A DNA stretch of 64,000 nt, from contig CBDFLS010000001.1 of the NCBI GenBank assembly GCA_965249185.1, forward strand, positions 248,001 through 312,000, in the 5' to 3' direction. The translations under genes were made by a program, and so were the position numbers. This document shows, piece after piece, positions 52,145-60,280 of the stretch; within the stretch, counting starts at the first letter, position 1, and every line of letters begins with the position of its first letter. Source of the DNA: CBDFLS01 sp965249185 (GTDB lineage Bacteria; Chloroflexota; Dehalococcoidia; Lucifugimonadales; Australimonadaceae). The notes under the pieces are model-generated. The model did not search any database. It was not told the origin of the DNA and saw only the letters and a list, made by a program, of their open reading frames with translations.

Positions 52145-53173
52145 ATGTCAGCCATAAGAATCGCGCTGGTCGGCGCCACGGGAGCGGTGGGCGAGGTGTT
52201 CCTCCGCGTGCTGGAGGAGCGCCGGTTCCCGCTGGGCTCGCTGCGGCTCTGCGCGTCGCCGCGCTCCGTGGGCAAGCGGCTCCGCTTCCGGGGCGAGGAG
52301 CTGCCCGTGGAGCTGGCGTCCAAGGAGCTCTTCGCCGAGTGCGACCTCGCCTTCATCTCGGTCACCGCCGACGTGAGCCGGGAGCTGGTCCCGCTGGCCG
52401 TGGAGGCCGGGTGCGTCGCCATCGACGACAGCTCGGCCTACCGCATGGAGCCCCATGTGCCGCTGGTGGTGCCGGAGATCAACGCCGACGACATCGACGG
52501 CCACCAGGGCATCCTGGCCATTCCCAACTGCTCCACCACCCCCATGGTCATGGCCCTCCACCCGCTCCGGCAGGTCAACCCCATCGTGCGGGTGATCGTG
52601 GACACCTACCAGTCGGTGTCGGGCACGGGCCGGGCGGCCGTTGACGAGCTGCGCCAGCAGTCGGAGCAGGCGCTGCGCGGCCAGCAGGTCCACCCGGAGC
52701 AATACCCCCACCAGATCGCCTTCAGCGTGCTGCCTCAGGTGGAGCCGTTCCTTGAGGACGGGTACACCCGCGAAGAGCGGAAGATGGTCCAGGAGACGCG
52801 CAAGATCTTGCACGAGCCCAAGATGGCGGTCTCCGCCACCTGCGTGCGGGTCCCAGTGTTCGTGGGCCATAGCGAGGCGCTCCACGTGGAGTTCGAGCGC
52901 CCCATGAGCGTGGTCAAGGCCCGGGAGCTGCTGGCCGCCTTTCCAGGCGTCACGGTGGTGGACGACCCGGCCAGCAACTCCTACCCCATGCCCATCGACG
53001 CCGCCGGCAAGGACGACGTCTTCGTTGGCCGCATCCGGCGGGACGCCTCGCACCCCAACGGCCTGGCCATGTGGCTGGTGTCGGACAACCTGCGTAAGGG
53101 AGCGGCCACCAACGCCATCCAGATCGCCGAGGAAGTTGTACGGCGGGGCGCTCTTCTGCGGCAACGGGTATAA
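52145..53173 (+). CDS. asd: Aspartate-semialdehyde dehydrogenase
   Basis: Makes aspartate semialdehyde, precursor of lysine, threonine and methionine. The 342 residues include Rossmann motif IRIALVGATGAVGEVFLRVLEER, DLAFISVTADVSRELVPLAV, the active-site Cys129 in AIPNCSTTPM, and YQSVSGTGRAAVDELRQQ. The catalytic His is likely in CVRVPVFVGHSEALHVEFE. The gene is 24 bases after cvpA on the same strand, with a modest ribosome-binding site, and completes the Asd-DapA-DapB steps found in this region. Confidence 0.96.
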   Translation: MSAIRIALVGATGAVGEVFLRVLEERRFPLGSLRLCASPRSVGKRLRFRGEELPVELASKELFAECDLAFISVTADVSRELVPLAVEAGCVAIDDSSAYRMEPHVPLVVPEINADDIDGHQGILAIPNCSTTPMVMALHPLRQVNPIVRVIVDTYQSVSGTGRAAVDELRQQSEQALRGQQVHPEQYPHQIAFSVLPQVEPFLEDGYTREERKMVQETRKILHEPKMAVSATCVRVPVFVGHSEALHVEFERPMSVVKARELLAAFPGVTVVDDPASNSYPMPIDAAGKDDVFVGRIRRDASHPNGLAMWLVSDNLRKGAATNAIQIAEEVVRRGALLRQRV

Positions 53174-53246
53174 CCGCGGCCCGGCAGCGGATATTCCGAG
53201 TTGCGAACCGCCGGGAATGCTGCCGAGAGCGCCATGAGGTGGTCCT

Positions 53247-53897
53247 TTGTCCCAATGGCTGCTGGTCCGCCACGGCCAGTCCGAGTGGAACGCCGAGGGC
53301 CGGATTCAGGGCGGCTCCTCCACCACGCTGAACAAAGAGGGGGTGCGCCAGTCGCAACTTCTGGCGGCCCGGCTGGCGGATACGCCGCTGAGGGCTATCT
53401 ACTCCAGCGACAATCCCCGCGCCAGGGAGACGGCCGACATCCTTGCGGCCCCCCACCGCCTGCGAGTGGAGCCCGTCGCCGAGCTGCGCGAGCGGTCCTT
53501 TGGACAATGGGAGGGCCTGACCTACGATGAGGTCCGGACCAGGGACCCGCAGGCCTACGCCCGGTGGCAGAAGGGCGGCGAAGACTTCATTCCGCCCAAC
53601 GGCGAGAGCATTAGCGAGGTAACGGTTCGCGCCTTGCGGTTCGCCTCAAAGCTGAGGGCAGAGCATCCGAACGATGAGGCAGTGCTGGTCGTGGGGCATG
53701 GGAGCTGCCTCCACTTCCTGGCGATCGGCGTGCTAGGTCTTCCCGCCTCGACACGCAGGGGGCTGGCGCCCTTGGACAACGCCAGCCTCTCCGCCCTGGA
53801 CGGGTCCCCGGAGGGTGTCATACTTCGGGTCTGGAACGACACCGCCCACTGGCACGGAGTCATCAGCGGCCCTGGAGTCCTCGGCCTGGCCTGGTAA
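53247..53897 (+). CDS. Histidine phosphatase family protein
   Basis: A 216-residue phosphoglycerate-mutase-like phosphatase. The catalytic motif LVRHGQSEWN (His and Arg at residues about 8-10), YSSDNPRARETADIL, and the distal LVVGHGSCL with the second His are all present. It could be an alpha-ribazole phosphatase-like or general phosphatase. TTG 53247 is the only start consistent with the N-terminal MSQWLLVRHG alignment, and GAGGTGG lies just before. It may follow asd in one transcript (gap 73 bases). It is convergent with the next gene. It does not look closely like the MSMEG_4193 mutase subgroup. Confidence 0.87.
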   Translation: MSQWLLVRHGQSEWNAEGRIQGGSSTTLNKEGVRQSQLLAARLADTPLRAIYSSDNPRARETADILAAPHRLRVEPVAELRERSFGQWEGLTYDEVRTRDPQAYARWQKGGEDFIPPNGESISEVTVRALRFASKLRAEHPNDEAVLVVGHGSCLHFLAIGVLGLPASTRRGLAPLDNASLSALDGSPEGVILRVWNDTAHWHGVISGPGVLGLAW

Positions 53898-53917
53898 CGG
53901 TCCCTCAGCCGGCGGGC

Positions 53918-55144
53918 TTAGAGGGCCGGCTTCACCACCCTATTGGCGATGTTGCGGAACTCCTCTTCGTTCAGCATCCGCTTGCGCTCCAGCGAATAGC
54001 TCTTCACCTGTTGCAGCATCTCCAGCATCTCTTCATCGTTGGCTTTCACCCCGATGCGGTCCAGCCAGATGCCGATGGAGTCGAGGCCGCTGCCCTTTCC
54101 GAGCACGGTCCGCGGGTCCGCTTGGCCCACCATGCTGGCCAGGAACGGGTACATCTCCGTCATCCGCTCGCCTCCCAGATTCTTGAACCAGGTGGAGATG
54201 ATCCCCGATTCCACCTCGAATAGCTGGTCGCCCACGATCTGACGGTTCTGGGGCACCCGGTGGCCGGCACGCTGGGTAACCTCATGCGAGAGGGGGTAGA
54301 GCGTGTTGGTTTTCACACCCGTATCGATGCCGTACATCGTTTTGAGCGTCATCACCAGGTCTTCCATGGGCACATTGCCCGCGCGCTCGCCGATGCCGGT
54401 CACCGTGGTCTGGGCGATCTCCACACCATTCATCAGCGCGGCGATGGTATTGGCCACGCCCAGCCCGAAGTCCATGTGGAAGTGAGTCTCCAGCGGCACC
54501 TTGATTCGCTCCTGGGTCCGCTTTACAAAGTAGCGCACCGCCTCGGGGGAGAGGACTCCGAAGGTGTCCACCAGGGCCAGCGCGTCCATGTGGCCCTCCG
54601 TGGCGATGGTCTCGATAAGGTTCAGGTACCAGGTCATGTCGGCCCTGGAGGCGTCGATGGGGAAGAAGACGGTGTAGAGGCCCGCCTCCTTGGCCACTAA
54701 CGTAGCCCTGATGGAGGTCTCGATGGCCCGCTCCAGCGGCCACTTGTAAGCGTGCTCGATGAGGTGCCCCGAAGCGGGGACCTCCATGACAATGCCCTTG
54801 ACCCCGGCGTCGGCGGCGCGCTTCACGTCCTCCGGCATGCACCGGGAGAAGGCGAACACCTCGGCGTTCAGGCCCATGTGGGCGATCTCCTTGATCGCCT
54901 CGGCATCGGCGGGCGATACGGCGGGCATCCCCGCCTCGATGCGGTACACCCCCGCCTCGTCCAGCATGGAGGCGATACGGAGCTTGTCCTCCTTGTTGAA
55001 GACCACCCCCGCTTGCTGCTCACCATCGCGCAGCGTGGTGTCGTGGATCTTCACCTTTTTCGGGAAATTCCATCCCTCCGTCGCCTCCGGCAAGAAGTTC
55101 CACGGGCTGACAAACCAGTCGTCGCTCCTCCAAGGCTCCGCCAT
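53918..55144 (-). CDS. Isopropylmalate/homocitrate synthase-family (DRE-TIM metallolyase) protein
   Basis: A 408-residue TIM-barrel enzyme of the family that includes LeuA, homocitrate and citramalate synthases. The N-terminal metal motif is IHDTTLRDGEQQAGVVF near residues 33-49; GIGERAGNVPMEDLVMTL is the GxGERxGN signature; and the divalent-metal His pair reads THFHMDFGLGVAN, with Met where the family normally has Asn in HxHND. The usual C-terminal leucine-feedback domain is absent or shortened. The substrate acyl-CoA or oxo acid is not predictable. GAGGAG precedes the ATG. It is divergent from dapA. Confidence 0.86.
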   Translation of the reverse strand: MAEPWRSDDWFVSPWNFLPEATEGWNFPKKVKIHDTTLRDGEQQAGVVFNKEDKLRIASMLDEAGVYRIEAGMPAVSPADAEAIKEIAHMGLNAEVFAFSRCMPEDVKRAADAGVKGIVMEVPASGHLIEHAYKWPLERAIETSIRATLVAKEAGLYTVFFPIDASRADMTWYLNLIETIATEGHMDALALVDTFGVLSPEAVRYFVKRTQERIKVPLETHFHMDFGLGVANTIAALMNGVEIAQTTVTGIGERAGNVPMEDLVMTLKTMYGIDTGVKTNTLYPLSHEVTQRAGHRVPQNRQIVGDQLFEVESGIISTWFKNLGGERMTEMYPFLASMVGQADPRTVLGKGSGLDSIGIWLDRIGVKANDEEMLEMLQQVKSYSLERKRMLNEEEFRNIANRVVKPAL

Positions 55145-55279
55145 ACGGTCTCCTCTCTTGGCCCAGTGGCCTGGGCGCCTGTGGTGGACAGGTGAGCGGC
55201 GGCAGCATAGGCGCGGCCTTGGGCCGTGTCAACCGCTCCCCGGCCCACGCGCTAGGCATTCCCGTCTCCTGAGCCCGCC

Positions 55280-55308
55280 TTGCACAAACACCCACCTGCG
55301 GCTAGAGT
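55280..55308 (+). promoter_or_regulatory. Promoter of dapA
   Basis: TTGCAC (55280-55285), 17 bases, then TAGAGT (55303-55308). It lies in the divergent gap between the DRE-TIM enzyme gene and dapA, with predicted transcription beginning near 55315. Confidence 0.55.
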
Positions 55309-55343
55309 AGCCATCACACAGACTTCCCGGCGGGAGGTTGGAC

Positions 55344-56246
55344 ATGGCGAACATAGGAAGGCTCCTCACGGCGATGGTCACGCCATTTACCCGAGAGGGT
55401 GCGGTGGACTACGCGCAGGCCCGCCGGCTGGCCCTGGCGCTGGTGGAGTCGGGCAGCGACGGCCTGGTGGTCACCGGCACCACCGGCGAGTCGCCGGCGC
55501 TCTTCGACGCCGAGCGGGTGCGGCTGTGGCGCGAGGTGAAGGAGGCCGTGGGCGACCGCGCATCGGTCATCGCCGGCTCCGGCACCAACGGCACGAGTGA
55601 GAGCATCGCCCTCTCCAAGGAGGCGGAGCACGCCGGCGCGGACGGCCTGCTGCTGGTGGTGCCCTACTACAACAAGCCGACCCAGGAGGGGCTGTACCGG
55701 CACTTCAGGGCCATCGCGGAGAGCACCCCCCTGCCCTGCATTCCCTATAACGTGCCCAGCCGCACCATCACCAACATGACGGTGGAGACCACGCTGCGGC
55801 TCAGCGAGCTCCCTAACATCGCGGGCATCAAGGAGGCCTCCGGAGACCTGGACCAGATGGCCCAGATTGTCGAGCACGCCCCCAGCGGCTTCCGGGTGTG
55901 GAGCGGCAACGACAGCGATACCTTCGGGCTGATGTGCCTCGGCGGCTACGGCGTGGTCAGCGTAGCCTCCCACCTGGTGGGCCTGCAGATCAAGGGAATG
56001 ATGGACTCCCTGCTGGCGGGCGACCTGGAGGGCGCAGCCCGGGAGCACCGGCGCCTGCTGCCCGTATTCAAAGGGATCTTCGTGGTCTCCAACCCGGTCC
56101 CCATCAAGTACTGCGTCAACCGCGCGGGGTTCGATGTGGGGCCCCTGCGGCTGCCGCTGACGGAGCCCGACCAGAAGACGACCGCCTTCCTGGACGAGCT
56201 GATGGCCCCGTACACGGTGGACCTGCCCCTAACCGTCGCCGCCTAG
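55344..56246 (+). CDS. dapA: 4-hydroxy-tetrahydrodipicolinate synthase
   Basis: Condenses pyruvate with aspartate semialdehyde, the first lysine-specific step. The 300 residues show GRLLTAMVTPF, the substrate loop VVTGTTGESPALF, VVPYYNKPTQEGLYRHFRAI, Tyr in IPYNVPSRT, and the Schiff-base Lys163 in AGIKEASGD. Pattern and length match DapA, though N-acetylneuraminate lyase-like relatives share the fold. ATG 55344 follows CGGGAGG; a TTG two codons earlier is less likely. dapB and asd lie about 5 kb upstream. A terminator-like hairpin stands after the stop. Confidence 0.93.
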   Translation: MANIGRLLTAMVTPFTREGAVDYAQARRLALALVESGSDGLVVTGTTGESPALFDAERVRLWREVKEAVGDRASVIAGSGTNGTSESIALSKEAEHAGADGLLLVVPYYNKPTQEGLYRHFRAIAESTPLPCIPYNVPSRTITNMTVETTLRLSELPNIAGIKEASGDLDQMAQIVEHAPSGFRVWSGNDSDTFGLMCLGGYGVVSVASHLVGLQIKGMMDSLLAGDLEGAAREHRRLLPVFKGIFVVSNPVPIKYCVNRAGFDVGPLRLPLTEPDQKTTAFLDELMAPYTVDLPLTVAA

Positions 56247-56262
56247 GCCCTCCGTCCGCCGG

Positions 56263-56287
56263 AGGGGACCCACGTGCGGGGTCCCCT
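56263..56287 (+). terminator. Terminator-like hairpin after dapA
   Basis: AGGGGACCC (56263-56271) pairs perfectly with GGGTCCCCT (56279-56287) around a 7-base loop, 16 bases after the dapA stop, followed by a pyrimidine-rich stretch. The gap 56288-56523 holds no supported gene. Confidence 0.6.
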
Positions 56288-56523
56288 TCCTCGTTACTTC
56301 ACCGATGGGGTTGCTTCACCGACGGGTTCAAGCCCTCGCCGGAGCGGCTGCGACTACGAGCAGTCCTTATGCTTCCTGCTGTTTCGGGTAGCCTATGAGG
56401 TCGGTGACCGCGTCGCGGATTGGGCCTGGGAACCACTGCTGGTCCTCCAGCTCGAACAGGTGAAGCCGCCTCATAAGCACATCTCCTGTCTTGGCCGTTC
56501 CGCCGGAGTTTCGAAGGGAGCGG

Positions 56524-57192
56524 TCAGCCCTCGTCCTGAGGCATCTTCACCAGCCCCTTCCGCAGGGCGTAGAGAACGGCCTGGGTACGGTCGTTCACCT
56601 GGAGCTTGGAGAAGATGTTGGCGATGTGGTTCTTGGCCGTCTTCTCGCTGATAACCAGCTTCCCGGCGATCTCCTTGTTGCTCATGCCTTCCGCCGCCAA
56701 CTGGAGCACCTCCTGCTCCCGCTGCGTGAGCTCCTCGTAGGGCAGCCCAGGCTGGCGCCGCTTGGCATCCGCCCCGAAGTGCTCCATCACTTTGACTGCG
56801 ATGAGGGGGCAGAGGATGACCTCGCCACGGTAGGCCGCCTCCACGGCGCGTCGCAGCTCCTCCGGGTCGGCCTCCTTGAGGACGTACCCCCTGGCCCCGG
56901 CGCGCATTCCCGAGAACACCGACTCCGGGTCGTCGAACATGGTCACCAGGATCACGCCTATGTGGGGGTTCTCCTGGAGGATCTCGTGGGTGGCCTCGAT
57001 GCCGCTGCTGAGGGGCATCTTGATGTCCATGAGGATAACGTCGGGGACCAGCTCCCGCGCCTGGGCCACCGCCTCCCGCCCACTGGCGGCCTCGCCCACG
57101 ACCGCGATGTCCGGCATCTGCTCCAGCAGCGTGCGGACGCCCTTGCGGAAGAGCGTGTGGTCATCCGCCAGAAGGACTCGAATAGGCTCCAA
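56524..57192 (-). CDS. NarL/FixJ-family response regulator (LuxR-type output)
   Basis: A 222-residue DNA-binding response regulator. The receiver domain has DD at residues 10-11, the phosphoacceptor Asp56 in ILMDIKMP, and Lys106. The C-terminal domain from about residue 150 is a LuxR/GerE helix-turn-helix (LTQREQEVLQLAAEGMSNKEIAGKLVISEKTAKNHIANIFSKL). It acts with the histidine kinase encoded directly upstream; the two genes overlap by 32 bases. Its target genes and signal are unknown; it could act on the small membrane-protein genes nearby or elsewhere. Confidence 0.93.
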   Translation of the reverse strand: MEPIRVLLADDHTLFRKGVRTLLEQMPDIAVVGEAASGREAVAQARELVPDVILMDIKMPLSSGIEATHEILQENPHIGVILVTMFDDPESVFSGMRAGARGYVLKEADPEELRRAVEAAYRGEVILCPLIAVKVMEHFGADAKRRQPGLPYEELTQREQEVLQLAAEGMSNKEIAGKLVISEKTAKNHIANIFSKLQVNDRTQAVLYALRKGLVKMPQDEG

Positions 57193-58483
57193 CGCTCGCC
57201 TCCTTTGCAGGTATGAACAGGACTACCTCGCAACCATGCCCTGGGCTGCTCCGCACGGAGAGGGTGCCCCTGAGCAGGTCCGCCCGCTCCCGCATGCTGG
57301 CGAGCCCCACGCCCTTGCCGCCCGCGCTGGACGCCTCCTCCTGGAGGTCGAAGCCCGGCCCGTTGTCGCTGACCTTCACCTCCAGACCGGAGCCCACATC
57401 CTGGAGCCTCACCTCCACCTGGCTCTGGCCCGCGTGCTCCTGCGCGTTGCTGAGGCACTCCTGGACCACACGGACCACGGTGACCTCGGCCAAGGGGTCC
57501 AGCCTGGTCTCCACCGACGCGCTGAAGGAGACCTGCATGCCCGTCTCCTGGCTGAACCGCTCCACCTGCTGCTGGAGGGCGCCAACCAGTCCGAGCTGGT
57601 CCAGCGCCAGGGGCCGCAGCTCGTAGATGAGCCCCCGTATCTCCTGAATGTGGCCTTTCAGTCCGTTGACGACCTCCCCCAGCTCAGTCTCGGCCCGTTG
57701 CGGCTCGGTGCGCACCATCCGCTGGCAAGCGCGAAGCCTGTTCCCGATAGCGGCCAGAGAGGGGCCCAGCCCGTCGTGGAGCTCGCGGGAGATGCGCCGC
57801 CGCTCCTCCTCCTGAGTGTAGGCCACCTGCTTTATCTGCTCTTGCAGGGCGCGCGCCCGCTCTTCGGCCATGGCCGCCTCTTGAAGCCAGGCCAGCTCCT
57901 GTGCCGTGGAGTTGATCCGGTCCGCCAGCTCTCCAAGCTCGTCCCTGTTCTGCACCTCAATCGGCTGGGAGAGGTCCCCCGACGCCATCCGGCGCATCCC
58001 CTGGCTCATCCTGCGCACCGGGTCGATCACCGACCAGGCCATGGCCGCGCCGAGGGCCGCGGCCACCAGCACCCCAACGACCCCGAAGAAAGGGATCATG
58101 CTGAAAAACGCGCCGTGATTGGTGTCCTCCAGCGCATTGACTTCACGCATGAGCACATCGGGCTGCGTCCCCGCTCCCAGGTCCTGGATGTCGTGTAGCC
58201 CCTCGTGCATGTAGTCCATGGACCCGAAGCTGATGATGCTGACGGAAAGGAAGAGCATGGCCACGACCAACAGGGCGATCTCGAACTTCCAGCGGATACC
58301 GTAGTTGAGGCGTGCGATGAACCGGGAGAGGGGCTTCGAGACGTGCCGCAGGAGGACGTAGATGAGCCCCAGGATCACGAGCACCTGCACGGGATCAAAA
58401 CGGGCCATGAGCAGCATGAACCCAGTCACCGGCAGGGCGAACAACAGCAGCAGCGTTTCATAGCTAATAGCCCAGCGTTTCAT
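57161..58483 (-). CDS. NarL/NarX-type sensor histidine kinase
   Basis: A 440-residue membrane-bound kinase with two transmembrane segments in the N-terminal region and another pair flanking a short extracytoplasmic loop, a HAMP domain (about residues 155-205), a HisKA_3 dimerisation box with phosphoacceptor His236 (RRRISRELHDGLGPSL), and a HATPase domain with QECLSNAQEHA, SDNGPGF and GVGLASMRERA. It partners the following response regulator. The ATG 58483 is chosen because a -10 TACAAT ends seven bases upstream, predicting a leaderless message; an in-frame ATG three codons earlier overlaps that box. Confidence 0.92.
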   Translation of the reverse strand: MKRWAISYETLLLLFALPVTGFMLLMARFDPVQVLVILGLIYVLLRHVSKPLSRFIARLNYGIRWKFEIALLVVAMLFLSVSIISFGSMDYMHEGLHDIQDLGAGTQPDVLMREVNALEDTNHGAFFSMIPFFGVVGVLVAAALGAAMAWSVIDPVRRMSQGMRRMASGDLSQPIEVQNRDELGELADRINSTAQELAWLQEAAMAEERARALQEQIKQVAYTQEEERRRISRELHDGLGPSLAAIGNRLRACQRMVRTEPQRAETELGEVVNGLKGHIQEIRGLIYELRPLALDQLGLVGALQQQVERFSQETGMQVSFSASVETRLDPLAEVTVVRVVQECLSNAQEHAGQSQVEVRLQDVGSGLEVKVSDNGPGFDLQEEASSAGGKGVGLASMRERADLLRGTLSVRSSPGHGCEVVLFIPAKEASVGAYSSPSGG

Positions 58484-58490
58484 GTCCTGC

Positions 58491-58496
58491 ATTGTA
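58491..58496 (-). promoter_or_regulatory. -10 element of the sensor kinase operon, predicted leaderless
   Basis: TACAAT on the minus strand (58496-58491), seven bases before ATG 58483. Upstream bases carry no good Shine-Dalgarno match. It is the third case in the window of a -10 box abutting a start codon. Confidence 0.55.
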
Positions 58497-58564
58497 CGCC
58501 TCCCCACCGTCCAGCCCCAATCGCCCGACTGCCCCCACCCACCGCGCCGTCTCTAGCGACCGTT

Positions 58565-58897
58565 TCACCGCAGAGCAAGTCTCTGCCTCAACGCCACGAC
58601 TCCTAAGACCACTATCAGCAGCGCCAGGGCCGGCGGGATGAAAAAGAACCACCAAACAAACACCGCCAATGGGACGGTGAAAACCACCACCAGAGCGCCG
58701 CCCGCGACCGGCCAGCGCATGCTCATGAAGATTCCAGCCACGATAGCGGCCGCAACGGAGACTGCGGTCAGACCCCCAGCTAAGTTGACATCCCCATCAT
58801 CATGCCCAAAGAGGGCCCCCACGCCGAAGAAGCCGTAAATGCCCGCCAGTACGAACGCCGCTCCCAGGAACCCCTTGTGTGCCAGCGATATGGTCAT
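58565..58897 (-). CDS. Small four-helix membrane protein
   Basis: A 110-residue hydrophobic protein with about four transmembrane segments (MTISLAHKGFLGAAFVLAGIYGFFG; GGLTAVSVAAAIVAGIF; GGALVVVFTVPLAVFVWWFFFI; LALLIVVLGVVAL). I do not recognise a family. AAGGAGATGG lies directly upstream of ATG 58897, supporting the start. It is upstream of the histidine kinase on the same strand with a 68-base gap, and the kinase has its own promoter, so it need not be in the same operon. Confidence 0.7.
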   Translation of the reverse strand: MTISLAHKGFLGAAFVLAGIYGFFGVGALFGHDDGDVNLAGGLTAVSVAAAIVAGIFMSMRWPVAGGALVVVFTVPLAVFVWWFFFIPPALALLIVVLGVVALRQRLALR

Positions 58898-59073
58898 GCC
58901 GCCATCTCCTTGCTTGGGCGCCTCTAAAATCCGCTCTTCTCTAGGTACGCCCGAAGTTTGCCACGCGGCGGGCCCCATGAAATGGGCCCCTGGGCCCAAA
59001 GGCGCTGGGCAAATATGCCCACGGCTCCTCCGGGTCCAGGGGCTCGGCGGATGGCCTAAAAGGGATAAGCAAA

Positions 59074-59098
59074 TGGGCCTACCGGAGTGGTAGGCCCA
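59074..59098 (-). terminator. Intrinsic terminator after the PrmA-like gene
   Basis: TGGGCCTACC and GGTAGGCCCA form a perfect 10-base stem with a 5-base loop. On the minus strand it is followed by a T-rich run (TTTGCTTATCCCTTTT). It lies 96 bases past the stop of the methyltransferase-like gene, minus strand. The rest of 58898-59193 holds no supported gene. Confidence 0.75.
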
Positions 59099-59193
59099 CA
59101 GGCCCAGCGGCGGGAGCGAAGGCGACTACGCCCGATGGGTGGACAGCCGTGCCGCCCAGTGCGACGGCGCGCCGCCGCCCGAGGACCCGGAGC

Positions 59194-59775
59194 CTACGGC
59201 TTCTCGAAGACCCGATAGGCCCACCGGCGGTCGTCGATCTTGCGGAGCACGGCGAACCCCGCCGCCAGCGCTGCCTCCTCCACGGCGGCCACATCGAACA
59301 GCGGGGGCATCGTGACGAAGCGCCCGCCGGCGGGCAGCAGGCCGAAAGCCATCTCCATGCCCGCAATCACCGGGCGGATATTGGGGATATTGCAGAGAAT
59401 CAGGTCGGCGGGCGGAAACTCCACCCCCTCATAGAGGGCCCTCAGCAGCTCCACCTCGCCGGAGGTGAGACCGTTCGCCTCCAGATTGGCCATGACCGTG
59501 AAGAGCGCCATCTTGGAGATATCGATGGCGTAGACCTTGGCCGCGCCCAACTTGATGGCGGCGATGGCCAGAATGCCGGACCCGGTGCCCGCGTCGATGA
59601 CGGTCATACCGGGAGTCACGAGCCCCTCCATCTCCTCCAGCAAGAGGCGCGTGCTGGGATGGCTGCCGTCGCCAAAGGCGATGCTGGGGACTAGCGTGAC
59701 GCTCAGGCGGCCCTCCGGGACGGCGCCCGTCTCCCAGGTCCCCTTCAGGCACAGCTTGGCCCCGATCTCAAGCAT
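59194..59775 (-). CDS. PrmA-like SAM-dependent methyltransferase (N-terminal domain absent)
   Basis: A 193-residue methyltransferase resembling the catalytic half of ribosomal protein L11 methyltransferase PrmA: AFGDGSHPSTRLLLEEME (PrmA FGTGxHxTT), then VIDAGTGSGILAIAAIKLGAAKVYAIDI (SAM motif I), LILCNIPNIRPVIAGM (the NI-x-N-like motif IV) and a C-terminal strand. PrmA usually has about 290 residues with an N-terminal substrate-recognition domain, which is missing here. ATG 59775 has GGGTGAG eight bases upstream; a TTG five codons earlier is possible. The substrate may differ from L11. Confidence 0.82.
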   Translation of the reverse strand: MLEIGAKLCLKGTWETGAVPEGRLSVTLVPSIAFGDGSHPSTRLLLEEMEGLVTPGMTVIDAGTGSGILAIAAIKLGAAKVYAIDISKMALFTVMANLEANGLTSGEVELLRALYEGVEFPPADLILCNIPNIRPVIAGMEMAFGLLPAGGRFVTMPPLFDVAAVEEAALAAGFAVLRKIDDRRWAYRVFEKP

Positions 59776-59816
59776 CAGCGGCTCACCCAAGAGGTCGTCT
59801 TGCGCATCGTGAAAGT

Positions 59817-60113
59817 CTACAGGTAGACGAGCGAGAAGCCCAGGGCCATCAGGCCGCCGGCGACCACGAGCCCCGTCAGGAACGCGGAGCCGCCGGCACG
59901 GCGCAGCACGCCGCCAAAGACCGTAGTGGTAAGAGCGGCCATGGCGCCGCCAAGGATGCCAAGCTCGGCGCCGATGATGCCGCCGCTGACCATGACCGAC
60001 CCCCGGAGATAGCTCCCGGAATCGGTGTCCGCGTAAGCGAGTAGCGTGCCCACCACGGTCCCCAGCGGAACGCTGAGAAGGAGCCAGAGGAGGAGCCGCC
60101 TAAGCATCTTCAT
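59817..60113 (-). CDS. Small membrane protein, function unknown
   Basis: A 98-residue hydrophobic protein with about three transmembrane segments (LLLWLLLSVPLGTVVGTLLAY; GSVMVSGGIIGAELGILGGAMAAL; FLTGLVVAGGLMALGFSLVYL) and Gly-rich helices. No family is recognised. The ribosome-binding site is weak, but the frame is GC-biased and complete. It lies 41 bases before the PrmA-like gene and after pnp, on the same strand, separated from pnp by a strong hairpin. Confidence 0.6.
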   Translation of the reverse strand: MKMLRRLLLWLLLSVPLGTVVGTLLAYADTDSGSYLRGSVMVSGGIIGAELGILGGAMAALTTTVFGGVLRRAGGSAFLTGLVVAGGLMALGFSLVYL

Positions 60114-60175
60114 GATGGAGAGCCGCGCAACGCCCTTGGGGTCACGTCTGCGCTTGGAAGCGAGGCCATGAACCG

Positions 60176-60220
60176 AAGAGGGAGAGGCGCGCGTTCCAGA
60201 CCGCGCCGCCTCTCCCTCTT
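60176..60220. terminator. Strong hairpin between pnp and the small membrane gene
   Basis: AAGAGGGAGAGGCG (60176-60189) pairs perfectly over 14 bases with CGCCTCTCCCTCTT (60207-60220) around a 17-base loop, about 60 bases after the pnp stop. The hairpin is symmetrical, so it could act on either strand. No long T run follows. Confidence 0.65.
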
Positions 60221-60280
60221 AGCCGCCGCCCATTAGCCGCCGATGAAGCGTCCGCCCCCGAGCGAGCGGTCGCCGAAGTC

